Of a stretch of DNA of 64,000 nucleotides, positions 53,256 through 62,519 are shown one piece after another. Both the position numbers and the translations under genes were made by a program. Location of the stretch: NCBI GenBank assembly GCA_910589035.1, contig CAJUSI010000085.1, positions 1 to 64,000 on the forward strand. Direction: 5' to 3'. The notes under the pieces were generated by a model, which had not been told where the DNA came from, did not search any database, and saw only the letters and a list, made by a program, of their open reading frames with translations. Position 1 is the stretch's first letter, and each line of letters begins with the position of its first letter. This DNA is from an uncultured Acetatifactor sp. (GTDB lineage: Bacteria; Bacillota; Clostridia; Lachnospirales; Lachnospiraceae).

Positions 53256-54698
53256 TCAGGGCAGAAATCTCTCCAGCACCTGTCTGGCACACCATTCCAG
53301 ATCGATGGCTGCAAGATCGGACATGGTGACAATGCTCTCCCTTTTATAGACAATATCGTCCACAAGATACTCGATATAACCCACCTCAGTCCCCTTCTTC
53401 ACCGGAGCCTTCAGCTCATCGGCCACCCTGCATTCCACCCGGATCTTCTCATCCGCCCTCAGCAGGAGCCCCTCCTTCCAGGTCTCATGCGGTTTGTCCG
53501 CGGTTCCTTCCCGGGAGACGGCATCCGATGCCCTGTCTGCTATTCCGATCTCCATATAGGCGGTCTCTCCCAGAATATCCGTCTGCCCGCCCTGCACGGG
53601 GAGCGCCTTCAGCAGGCCTTCGTCAAATGCCGTCCCTTCTTCGGAAAAGCTTCTATAGAAATAGTTATCAATCCCATACTGCATCAGCTGCTTTGTATCG
53701 CTCCATTTATAGGTTTTATTGTTGGGCCAGCCGCAGGCCAGCAGCGTCACTACAAAAGTTCTCCCGTCCCGTTCCAGTGCGCCCACATAGCAGTAACCGG
53801 CCTTGTTGGTAAATCCTGTCTTGCCGGTCAGCGCGCCGCTCATCATATCCAGAAAGGCATTGTGGTTATTGCAGGAATATCCCCGTCCATTGCAGGAAAA
53901 GCTGTAGCTGCGGGTCCTTGTAATCTCCAGGAACTCCTCCCTTGCGGGAGACTCCTTAATACAGTAGGACATGATTCTGGCCAGCTCGGCGGCAGTGGTT
54001 CCATGCTCCCTCTGAACGGTGCTCCCGTCATCCAGGACAAAGGATTCCGTGGCGTCAAGGCCGTTGGGCGTGATAAACCATGTATTCTCACAGCCCAGCT
54101 CCTTTGCCTTTTCATTCATCATGCCTGCGAACGCGGCCACAGCCCTGTTGCTCTCTTCCACGGTATACTCCGCCGTGTCCTTCTCCTGAAGCTCCCGGGG
54201 CAGATATTTCCTGCCCACATATTCGGCCAGAGCCACCGCGGAATCATTATGGGACTCCAGCATCAGAGAATGGAGCAGATCCCTTACCGTGTACTGCTCC
54301 CCCTTTTTTATGTACAGCTTGACTTTTGGCATGCTTGCGGCATAAGCGGACACCGTGAGCGACTCGTCCTGTGACACATTTTCCAGAACCATGATACAGG
54401 TCATGATCTTGGTGGTGCTTGCCATGGCCATGACAGTGTCCGCATTCTTTCCGTACAGCACCCTCCCGGAATCCGCATCCATCAGCACTGCAGCGGATGC
54501 AAACAAGGTAAGCTCCTGCTGTGTATTTTCCGGCGTGCTCTCATGAACGGCATAGGTATGGCCCGCGGCGTTTTCGGCAAAAAAGCTGTACTGACCTTTC
54601 CGGTTTTCGGCGGCAGACACCCGGTTTACGGCGGCGGACAACAGACAGCAGGCATAAAAAAAGCCCCATATACGTTTTCTCAGCTTCGTCTTCTTCAT
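53256..54698 (-). CDS. D-alanyl-D-alanine carboxypeptidase (peptidase S11, DacF type)
   Basis: About 480 residues with a signal peptide and the three penicillin-binding motifs: STTK (SxxK), SHN (SxN) and KTG in GKTGFTNKAG. A C-terminal beta domain follows (PVQGGQTDILGETAY onward), with a terminal amphipathic segment that may hold the membrane. It trims the terminal D-Ala of peptidoglycan stem peptides. ATG 54698 is preferred over an upstream TTG. Confidence 0.93.
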   Translation of the reverse strand: MKKTKLRKRIWGFFYACCLLSAAVNRVSAAENRKGQYSFFAENAAGHTYAVHESTPENTQQELTLFASAAVLMDADSGRVLYGKNADTVMAMASTTKIMTCIMVLENVSQDESLTVSAYAASMPKVKLYIKKGEQYTVRDLLHSLMLESHNDSAVALAEYVGRKYLPRELQEKDTAEYTVEESNRAVAAFAGMMNEKAKELGCENTWFITPNGLDATESFVLDDGSTVQREHGTTAAELARIMSYCIKESPAREEFLEITRTRSYSFSCNGRGYSCNNHNAFLDMMSGALTGKTGFTNKAGYCYVGALERDGRTFVVTLLACGWPNNKTYKWSDTKQLMQYGIDNYFYRSFSEEGTAFDEGLLKALPVQGGQTDILGETAYMEIGIADRASDAVSREGTADKPHETWKEGLLLRADEKIRVECRVADELKAPVKKGTEVGYIEYLVDDIVYKRESIVTMSDLAAIDLEWCARQVLERFLP

Positions 54699-54890
54699 CC
54701 AGATTTCCAATCACTCCATGATTCGCCATCCCCTGATTCGTCGTTTCGGATCCCGGCACCGCAGAACTATATAACCATGTGATTATTCTTTCGCATGGCC
54801 CCGCCGTTTGCTGACTTGTCACCGAATGGCTTTTTGGCTTTTTAACAATATATGAGGTATTTTTCGTTTTATGTTCGCAGCCTGCTCTGA

Positions 54891-55460
54891 TCAGACCTCC
54901 AGCTGCAGGCCCACTTCCGTTTCCGCTTCCCTTCTGAATTCCTCTACCTGAACGGGATTCAGCTCCGGCAGCGCCTCCAGGCTCTCCACTCCGAAGCAGC
55001 GCAGGAATTGCTCCGTGGTGCCGAACAGCAGAGGTCTGCCCGGCGCATCCAGACGCCCAAGCTCCGTGATCAGATCATATTCCAGCAATTTGTTGATGGC
55101 ATGGTCGCAGTTAACTCCCCGCACCCTTTCTATCTCCGCCCTGGTGACCGGCTGCTTGTACGCAATAATGGAAAGAGTCTCCAGCACCGTATCTGTCAGC
55201 GTCATTTTCTTCGGCGCCCGGGCAATCTTGATCAGAGATTCGTACATATCCTCCTTGGTGCATAACTGCACGGAGCCGTCCAGCCATGTCAGGGTGATCC
55301 CTCTGTCCTCCCTGCCGTAGCGTTTTTCCATTTCCTTTAATATTTCCTTTGTGGTCTTTACATCCTCTTCTATCACATCGGCCAGCCTGCCGATCTCCAC
55401 GGATTCTCCCATGGTGAACAGCACCGCTTCGATAACCGCTTCCGCCCTGGTTCTCTTCAT
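54891..55460 (-). CDS. scpB: Segregation and condensation protein B
   Basis: 189 residues with two winged-helix domains typical of ScpB (AVIEAVLFTMGESVEI; LETLSIIAYKQPVTRAEIERVRGV; RPLLFGTTEQFLRCFG). It joins ScpA and SMC to condense chromosomes. It follows scpA after a 173-base gap that contains no gene. Confidence 0.95.
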   Translation of the reverse strand: MKRTRAEAVIEAVLFTMGESVEIGRLADVIEEDVKTTKEILKEMEKRYGREDRGITLTWLDGSVQLCTKEDMYESLIKIARAPKKMTLTDTVLETLSIIAYKQPVTRAEIERVRGVNCDHAINKLLEYDLITELGRLDAPGRPLLFGTTEQFLRCFGVESLEALPELNPVQVEEFRREAETEVGLQLEV

Positions 55461-55633
55461 TTTTAAGTCCTTTCGCCTTTATACTCCTCCCGCCGGCCTG
55501 GTTTTCCTGCTGTTTTCCGTTGTCTTCCTGCGGCATACCCTCTCCCGAATCACTATCATCCTTTTTTCTTCCGCAGTATTTCAATCCCGATGCAGAAAGC
55601 TGCCGCCTTGCGCATAATTTCGTCCTCAAATGC

Positions 55634-56377
55634 CTAAAGATTTGACTGTATCATGATATCGTCAAAAATATTTTCCTGACTGATGGAAATTTTTCCTGTT
55701 TTCATCAGTTCCAGAATAATCAGAAAGGTGACTATCACTTCCATCTTGCTGGCCTGCTTCTCCAAAAGCTTTCGAAAGCTGAAAACCCTGTGTTCCCTGG
55801 CATAGGCCTCCACATATAAGGTTTTCACGTCCATATCGATCTCGTCCTTTTCGATATTTCCGTACTGGCTCCTGATGGGATCGATTTTCTCCTCCTGGCG
55901 TCTGACAACGGATTTGAAAATTTCATGAAGTCCCTTCAGCGTCACTTCGCCGATCAGCTCCTCATAGTCCAGAGGCGGCCTGTATAACGCAACTTCCTCA
56001 GGCAGCTTCTGTTCCCTGTACAGATTCTTCGCCGCATCCACCTGCCTGTCCCGCAATTCAAAAGACATATATTTATAGAGCTTGTACTCCAGCAGCTTCT
56101 GCACCAGCTCGGCTCTCGGATCCTCCTCAATCCCCTCCTCGTTGGTCTCCTTGGGAAGCAGCATCCGGCATTTGATATCTATCAGCGTGGCTGCCATCAC
56201 CAGAAATTCGCTCATCACATTCATATCGTCCGTGCTCATCTGCCTGATGTATTCCAAGTACTGCTCTGTAATCTCCACGATTGGGATATCGTAAATATCA
56301 ATTTTGTTCTTATCTATCAGATGAAGCAGAAGATCCAGCGGTCCTTCAAATACTTCCAGTTTCACAGGTATTGCCAT
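55634..56377 (-). CDS. scpA: Segregation and condensation protein A
   Basis: 247 residues: kleisin of the SMC complex. Start LEVFEGPLDLLLHLIDKNKIDIYDIPI and C-terminal winged helix (VIVTFLIILELMKTGKISISQ) are family hallmarks. It bridges the two SMC heads. Confidence 0.96.
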   Translation of the reverse strand: MAIPVKLEVFEGPLDLLLHLIDKNKIDIYDIPIVEITEQYLEYIRQMSTDDMNVMSEFLVMAATLIDIKCRMLLPKETNEEGIEEDPRAELVQKLLEYKLYKYMSFELRDRQVDAAKNLYREQKLPEEVALYRPPLDYEELIGEVTLKGLHEIFKSVVRRQEEKIDPIRSQYGNIEKDEIDMDVKTLYVEAYAREHRVFSFRKLLEKQASKMEVIVTFLIILELMKTGKISISQENIFDDIMIQSNL

Positions 56378-56738
56378 AATGTCCTCGCATGCCGTTTACT
56401 CTGAATCCTTTTCAGGACCCAGATTATTATTCTACCTTCTTTTCTTCTGTTTTTCAAGGAAGAACATATGTTTCTCTGTCCAGTCCGTTTTAACCATTGA
56501 AGCAGATATCGTAAAGCGGTTTGAAGCAGCATTTCAGAACACGATTGCAGTCTTTATCTCAATCTACGATTCTTTATGGAGAGTGACTTCCGTCCGATAT
56601 ACCAAGCCGATACAGAAGATATTTCTGATGAAAAAATGTAACAAACAGGTCTTTCTATTTCGTCACTGTTAATAAAGGTGGAAAAGGCTCGAAAAATATA
56701 AGGCGAAAACACATCTATAATTGTGATGGAGGACATAT
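56378..56738. other. Divergent intergenic region, scpA / sigma gene
   Basis: 361 bases without a gene. It holds the ECF-type promoter at 56638-56664 and the ribosome site of the sigma gene. No clear scpA promoter was identified. Confidence 0.6.
56638..56664 (+). promoter_or_regulatory. ECF-sigma type promoter, probably autoregulatory
   Basis: GTAACA (56638-56643) and CGTC (56661-56664) are separated by 17 bp, the GNAAC...CGTC pattern used by many ECF sigma factors. It lies 75 bases upstream of the truncated sigma gene, suggesting that the factor once drove its own gene. Confidence 0.55.
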
Positions 56739-57177
56739 ATGTTATTTTTGTTAATGATAGATACACCGGAGGAAAAGCGGAAATTTGTGATTCTCTATGA
56801 AAAGTACAGATACCTGATGCAGAAGGTTGCAACGGATGTGCTGCATGATTCTTTTTTGGCAGAGGATGCAGTTCATAATGCCTTTGTCAGTGTGGCTTAC
56901 AACTTAGATAAGCTGGATGAATTCGAAGATGTCCCGACAAAATTGTATCTTGTTGCCTGCGCCAGAAATGCGTCGTTGGATCTTTACAGAAAGAGGGGCA
57001 GCCAGGTGAAAAAGGAAATTTTGTTGGAAGAAGCCATGGAAAAAGGCGGTTATGTTACTTATATAGAGTCTGATTTGGAGAATGGTATTTTGGATATACT
57101 GAAAAATCTGCCCCTGAAATACAGAGATGTATTTATGCTAAAATATGTAAACCATATGGAAAATCGGGAGATATACT
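56739..57177 (+). pseudogene. ECF sigma factor, 3'-truncated
   Basis: The first ~146 codons encode a sigma-70-family protein: region 2 (YEKYRYLMQKVATDVLHDSFLAEDAVHNAFVSVA, then NASLDLYRKRG) and the start of region 4 (ILDILKNLPLKYRDVFMLKYVNHMENREI). At about 57175 the similarity stops, just before the DNA-recognition helix. The frame continues to 57389 through antisense sequence of an ABC transporter gene. GGAGG lies 6 bases before the ATG. Without the region 4 helix-turn-helix it should not recognise -35 elements. Confidence 0.8.
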
Positions 57178-58170
57178 CTAAATCCGCCCTCCCGTTTCCC
57201 CATCGAAAGAATGAATATACTGCGTATCCAACGCCAAATAACACACATCACCAACCTTCAACGAACAAACCGCATTCGCTACAATCCCCAGGGCTCCTAA
57301 TTTCTCCGTCTCTGCAAAAACAACCGTTTCCCGTCCCGTCCACTCTACGGATACGACCTGTGCCCGGATCTGGTCGGGATTCCCGGTGATATGGATATGC
57401 TCCGGCCTTATGCCGCAGAATTTATCTCCCTCCTTCCAGATATTCATAGGCGGCGAACCGATAAATCCGGCCACGAAAAGATTGGCAGGTTTCTGATAAA
57501 GCATCTGCGGCGTATCCATCTGCTGAACCACGCCGTCCTTAAAAATGGCAATGCGGTCCCCCATGGTCATGGCTTCCGTCTGGTCATGGGTCACATAGAT
57601 GGTCGTTGTGCCCAGCTTTCTCTGTAAAGCCGTAATCTCCCGGCGCATCTGCACCCTCAGTTTCGTATCAAGATTGGAAAGGGGCTCATCCATCAAAAAT
57701 AATTTCGGAGCCCGGACCATTGCCCTTGCAAGCGCCACTCTCTGCCTCTGGCCCCCGGACAGCGCTATGGGCCTGCGCCAGAGATATTCCGACAAATCCA
57801 GGCTGTCTGCGATCTCTGTCACCCGGCGTCGGATATCCTCTTTCTTCCAATGGCGCATCTTCAGGGGAAATGCAATATTATCAAATACTTTCATGGTAGG
57901 ATATAATGCATAGTTTTGGAACACCATGGCGATATCGCGTTTTTTGGGCGGAACCGGATTCATCAGCGCCTCTCCTATATGGATCGTTCCGCTGTCCACA
58001 CGCTCCAGACCGGCGATCATGCGCAGGGTCGTGGATTTTCCGCAGCCGGACGGCCCCACAAATACTAAAAACTCTCCGGGGCGGACGTCCATGTTTACCC
58101 CTTTTACGGCATGCACGTCCCCGGAATACTACTTATTTACCTGTTCTAATGTCAATGATGTATTCTCCAT
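57178..58170 (-). pseudogene. UgpC/MalK-type sugar ABC transporter ATPase with internal stop
   Basis: The frame from ATG 58170 (GGGAG 8 bases upstream) reads MENTSLTLEQVNK, then TAG (58129-58131), then YSGDVHAVKGVNMDVRPG and a full ATPase: P-loop GPSGCGKST, signature LSGGQRQR, Walker B LFLMDEP, His switch VTHDQTEAM, and a C-terminal regulatory domain. The nonsense codon falls in the first strand, before Walker A. Restart at GTG 58116 could give a protein lacking ~18 residues. The 3' end at 57178 lies at the junction with the truncated sigma gene. Confidence 0.85.
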
Positions 58171-58182
58171 AAAGTAAACTCC

Positions 58183-59511
58183 CTAATCTTTCATTCCCGA
58201 TGTCGCGATCCCCGCTTCCAGATATTTCTGGCCAAACAGAAAAATCAGCAGCACCGGCGTCAGCATGATCACGGAAGCCGCAAGGGAGGCCCCTGCATTT
58301 TCCGCAGTTACCGTTGGAAGATAAAGCGACAACGGCCATAAGGTCTGATCCTTCAGAAATGTCATAGGCTGCTCCAACGCATTCCAGTATTCCAGAAATC
58401 CCAAAACCACCGCCGAGAGGATGCCAGGCACACCAAGGGGAAGTCCCAGATGGACAGAGATCTGCCAGGCCCCGGCGCCATCTAAGGAGGCAGCCTCCGT
58501 CAGAGCCGACGGTATGGCCGCAAAAAAAACGGATCATAAGGAAAACGGGAAACGTGGAAACAGCGCCGGGCAGGATAATCGCCCAGACGGTATTCATCAG
58601 CCCCAGACGATCCAGCACAAAATAACCGGAAACCATGGTCACCTGAAACGGCATCAGCATCAATATAATATACAACGCGTACAATACCCCTTTCCCCCGA
58701 AACCGGAATCTGGCAAAAGCCCAGGCTGCCGGCGCGCCGATCACGATCTGTCCGGCCACAATGGGAAAGACCTGTTTGCAGGAGTTCCAGAACATTGTGA
58801 AAAACCCAGGCGCGTCCAACAGTAATTCCACATAAGGTTTCAAGGTCGGATACTGGGGCAGAACGGGCCAATGGGCATACCCGGCTGCCTCATTAAGAAC
58901 CGGCGCCAGATTATGCGCCATCTCCCTGCTCCCCATAAAGGACGCCGACAGCAGCATCCACAGGGATAGCCTGCATTTTTCCAGATATACGTCGCCATCA
59001 GTACCGTCATGGCCGATTCGCGGTTCAGACAATGAACCGTTTCCAGGCCCGCGCTGCCAAGCAGATGGTTCAGCAGGCCGTTTTCATGGAAGATCACCTT
59101 CCAGAGCAATACCACCGAAGCCACCGGAATTGACATTGGGATCAGAAAAGAGGTCTTAAATATCCCTCTTTTCTCCTTCAGCGCATCCACAAGCAATGCC
59201 AGCAGCAGGGAGAACAGCAGCAATACCGGAATACAGATCAAGGTAAATCTTGCCGTATTACCGGCTGCCTGCTGAAACGCTTCGTTCTGAAAAACGTCCC
59301 TGTAATTTCTGAACCCCGCAAACTGCCCGCCCATAGCCGAAAAGAAGGAGCGCCGGAGCACATCACAAAAGAGAACCAATACCAGTACGCTGACCAGCAA
59401 CAGGCTTGGCAGTAAAAATATCCATGGAGTGATGCCGTCCAGCTCCGGAGCCATTTTTCGATTAGCGATTCGTTTTTTCTTCCGTAAATTCTTCCATAAA
59501 TACAAGTTCAT
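58183..59511 (-). pseudogene. Fused and frameshifted remains of two sugar ABC permeases (MalF-like and MalG-like)
   Basis: From 59511 the frame encodes the N-terminal part of a MalF-type permease (ITPWIFLLPSLLLVSVLVL ... MATYIWKNAGY). At about 58966 it switches to a MalG-type permease lacking its first helix (LWMLLSASFMGSREM ... AFARFRFRGKG), in another frame, so a deletion removed the end of one gene and the start of the next. The MalG part is shifted again at an A8 run (58522-58529); with seven bases the frame would read RFFAAIPSALTEAASLDGAG, the EAA loop. It ends GIATSGMKD at 58183. Non-functional. Confidence 0.82.
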
Positions 59512-59940
59512 TCCCTCCCTGCTCCAAATAGTTTCCGGTTTCCCAAGACTCACATCCGCAATCATAATTATTTTCCGCATTCCCTGACCCACCGACGACA
59601 GCCGTTATGCAGCCTTTACAAGTTCTACCGCCCACGAACACGGCATGAAGATCCATCAGCCATCTTATGGCCATCCATACCGTCGGAAGTATCCATAATG
59701 CAATAGACGGGTTTCCCGCCAGGGAATCCTTGTTTTTCCATATGATACAGAGCAGGCCTCCCCACCAGATCAGGCTGATCCGGAGGATGTTTTTTGGCGC
59801 GGGAACGGGCAACCGCCTGGCAACAAGCCACAAAAACAAGCTTGTTAAAACGGGCAGAATGCCGCCGAGAAGAAAGCTGATCCAAAATGTCCTTTCCCAT
59901 GCCGCAGGGGGCATACGGAAAATTGCCAGAATCCCATCCC
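59462..59940 (-). pseudogene. Membrane protein fragment fused to the broken adaptor gene
   Basis: The frame (within ORF 59462-59989) has about four hydrophobic segments: FWISFLLGGILPVLTSLFLWLVA, ISLIWWGGLLCII and ALWILPTVWMAIRWLM, ending near AVFVGGR. It has no start codon of its own in a sensible place and begins at the junction with the adaptor gene (~59937). It is probably the 3' part of a gene of the sugar transporter cassette; I do not recognise the family. Confidence 0.5.
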
Positions 59941-61196
59941 TGATCTGCCCGCGACAGAGTGAGCACCGCCCCATTGTCCTGTGTGACAAAGGCTTCTGTC
60001 ACTGACTTTACCGTTCCGTCCACAGGAGCGGTAATGACTCCATCCTGTGCGCCGATCTGTCTGATCTCCTCTAATGCAGCCTGTTTTTCACGTAGCTCGC
60101 TTTCATACTGCAGCCGTTCCGCTTCATTTTGCCTGCGTGTGGCGGCATCTGATTGTTTCGCTCTTTCCAGCGCTTCTTTTACGGATTCTAATTCTATCGC
60201 TGCGGTTTCTATCGCCCTTTGAGCCCTCATGACCTGCTCCTCGCCGGAGAGACTTTCGTTCTCCCATTCACGCACAGCCGCGTCCAGTCCGCTCCGTGCG
60301 GCATCCGCATTGGCCAGCGCAGCCGAAACCAGGGATTCATTGCTGAAATCTGTCTGATTCTTTGTGTCGTTCAATTGATTCTCCGCATCCCAGACATCGT
60401 CTTGTGCTTCTGAAACCAGCTGATTCTGCTGTGCCTGTATCCGCTCCAGATTCTCACGAGTCCATGCAAGCGTGTCTTCTGCGTCCGACAGGCTGCGCGC
60501 CGCCTGGTCGGCCTGAACCTGAACTGTCTCCTTCTGAGAGCGTGCCGTATCTGCCCGCTCCTGGGCTGCGGCGCGTTCTTCCTCAGCAACACCCTCTCCA
60601 AGGGATGCAAGAGCCTCTTCTGCCTCCCGAAGGGCCTGCTCCGCCTGGGCATACCGCAGATTGTTCTCTGCCAGCTGAAGCATTTTCGTGTCTGCACCGG
60701 GCATTTCACAGGACAGATTATCGATTTTTAAATTCAGGATATTGATCTCATTTTCAAGCTGCTCTGTCACTGTCTGAATTGAATCCAAATCCAGCTTTAA
60801 GATTTCATCGCCCGCGTCCACGCAATCCCCCTCCTGAACCATCCTGTTGGAAATGCGTATATTTCCAGGCAGGACAACGTCCAAAGTGTCCCTTGCCTCC
60901 AGTGTGCCCGGTATGGAGTAACTCTGAACCAACACGCCCGGTTTTACAGTATCCGTCCTTACTTTGGCGATGGTCAGGTCAGTGGCTATTCTGGACAGTA
61001 TGGTAAATATCAGCATCATGGCAAAAAATCCGGACAATAGGCGCACTGCTGTCCTTTGCTGGGCACTGGAAAAGATTGATTTCGGCTTTTTCCCGGATAA
61101 AAGCATTTCTTTTTCCAATGCCAGCCTTTGCGCGGCAGTTACCGCAGCTTTTCTTTTCACCCCCGTAAGGGCCTCTTTCTTTCTCTTTTTAAACAT
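59625..61196 (-). pseudogene. HlyD-like periplasmic adaptor, 3'-truncated and fused to unrelated sequence
   Basis: Residues 1-~420 are a membrane-fusion-type adaptor: one transmembrane helix (LLSGFFAMMLIFTILS), a biotinyl-lipoyl half (VVLPGNIRISNRMVQEGDCVDAGDEILKLD), a long coiled coil (~145-375) and the returning lipoyl half (DGVITAPVDGTVKSVTEAFVTQDNGAVLTLSRADQG). The beta-barrel domain that should follow is missing. From Trp at 59934-59936 the frame reads out-of-frame sequence of the neighbouring fragment. It is probably non-functional. Confidence 0.78.
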
Positions 61197-61236
61197 CAGA
61201 TTCCATCCCCACTGTTTATCTGTTTATGCATGTGCA

Positions 61237-61443
61237 TTACTCTTTCAAGTACAATTCTATCTTTTCCATCACGGCGGCAGCTGCCGATTCTGCCGTGAGC
61301 GTTCCGTCCAGCAGTCCCTTCATCTGGCTTTGAACCGCCTCCCGAACCACCTGATCCACAAAGATCGGGGTGTTCAGCTTCCCGCACATCTCACGGAATT
61401 TTGTGCTGTTTTCTTTGTTTTCGATAGCATTTTCTATCAGCAT
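61237..61443 (-). CDS. Small ORF resembling the C-terminus of a solute-binding protein
   Basis: 68 codons from ATG 61443, with AAGGAGG 8 bases upstream. The protein is helical and ends GLLDGTLTAESAAAAVMEKIELYLKE, like the C-terminal helices of family 1 solute-binding proteins and similar in style to the end of the 755-residue lipoprotein at 8794. It lacks a signal peptide. Either it is a remnant whose internal codons mimic a ribosome site, or a short translated gene heading the adaptor operon. Confidence 0.45.
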   Translation of the reverse strand: MLIENAIENKENSTKFREMCGKLNTPIFVDQVVREAVQSQMKGLLDGTLTAESAAAAVMEKIELYLKE

Positions 61444-61479
61444 GTATGGAACCTCCTTAAAAAAATTTGACATCCACAT

Positions 61480-61820
61480 CGTCTGTTAAAACTTTAGCAC
61501 ATGGGGAAAAAGCTGTTTCGAATATCCGATGACTCTTTTCCTGAGAAAAAATGGAGACATTGTGTTATTTCTCCAACAAGAAACGGGCTGTCTTGCGCCA
61601 GTCCAGATTGTCTGTTAGAATATCTGACAGTACCCCAAAACATTCGTACCAATCGCAGTAAAATCTCAATATTTTCTTCATAGAAAAGACGGGTTTTAAG
61701 ACAGGTTTTATGGTAGAATAAGAGAAATATACCCTGCAGACAGGGAAAGTTTGTTCAGAGACTTATTCTTTCACGCACAAAAGCAGGTACATATTGTAAA
61801 CAGCAGGAAAGGAGTATTTT
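61480..61820. other. Intergenic region upstream of the VanR-like gene
   Basis: 341 bases with no gene. It contains a 12-bp direct repeat and -10 box at 61687-61719, and the ribosome site AGGAG before the vanR-like ATG. Nothing else is recognised. Confidence 0.6.
61687..61719 (+). promoter_or_regulatory. Direct-repeat operator and -10 box of the VanR/VanS-like operon
   Basis: Two abutting 12-bp units, agacgggtttta and agacaggtttta (11 of 12 identical), are followed after three bases by TAGAAT (61714-61719). The repeats take the place of a -35 element. This fits binding by an OmpR-family activator, probably the VanR-like protein encoded downstream (inference). Confidence 0.6.
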
Positions 61821-62519
61821 ATGCAGAAAGATAAATTGCTGGTTGTTGATGACGAGAAAGAGATCGCAGACCTTATCACTCTTTATCTTAATAATGAAGG
61901 CTTTCAGGTGTTTACCTTCTATAATGCAACCGACGCGCTTCAGTGTATCCAGGCAGAAGACCTGGATCTGGCCATTCTGGATATCATGCTTCCCGACATA
62001 AGCGGCTTCACCTTATGCCAGCAGATTCGGGAGAAGCACCGGTATCCGATTATTATGCTCACGGCAAAGGGGGAGGGCATGGACAAGATCACCGGTCTCT
62101 CCCTGGGCGCGGACGATTACATGACAAAGCCTTTTGAGCCGTTGGAGCTGGTCGCCAGGGTAAAGGCACAGCTTAGAAGATATAAGCATTATAATGTAGG
62201 TACGGAGAAAAAAGAGGACATCATCGCCCTTTCCGGTCTGGTTCTCGATGTAAAGGCGCATAAATGCACCCTGAACGACCAGCCCCTTTCCCTGACGCCC
62301 ACAGAATTCTCCATTTTGGAGATTCTGATTCAAAACAGGGGGAATGTGGTCAGCTCCGAAGATCTGTTCCATCAGATCTGGAAAGATGAATATTATACCA
62401 AAAGCAACAATACGATTACCGCACACATCCGGCATCTGCGGGACAAGATGGGGGATTCCTATGAAAATCCGAAATATATTAAAACGGTCTGGGGGTACGG
62501 CTACAAAATCGAAGACTAA
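61821..62519 (+). CDS. VanR-like response regulator
   Basis: 232 residues, OmpR family: receiver with phospho-acceptor Asp54 (LAILDIMLPD) and Lys in MTKPFEP; DNA-binding winged helix LTPTEFSILEILIQNRG ... NNTITAHIRHLRDKMGD ... IKTVWGYGYKIED. AGGAG lies 6 bases before the ATG. Sequence style matches VanR of glycopeptide-resistance operons, but no vanH, ligase or vanX is in view, so the target genes cannot be named. Confidence 0.88.
   Translation: MQKDKLLVVDDEKEIADLITLYLNNEGFQVFTFYNATDALQCIQAEDLDLAILDIMLPDISGFTLCQQIREKHRYPIIMLTAKGEGMDKITGLSLGADDYMTKPFEPLELVARVKAQLRRYKHYNVGTEKKEDIIALSGLVLDVKAHKCTLNDQPLSLTPTEFSILEILIQNRGNVVSSEDLFHQIWKDEYYTKSNNTITAHIRHLRDKMGDSYENPKYIKTVWGYGYKIED

Noticed and set aside
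54541..54822. 93-codon minus-strand ORF at the dacF start
   Set aside because: Overlaps the signal peptide coding region of the carboxypeptidase in another frame, with Arg-rich shadow sequence.
62344..62460. Longer N-terminus for the VanS-like kinase
   Set aside because: The extra 39 codons lie entirely inside the VanR-like gene and have no ribosome site; ATG 62461 has one.
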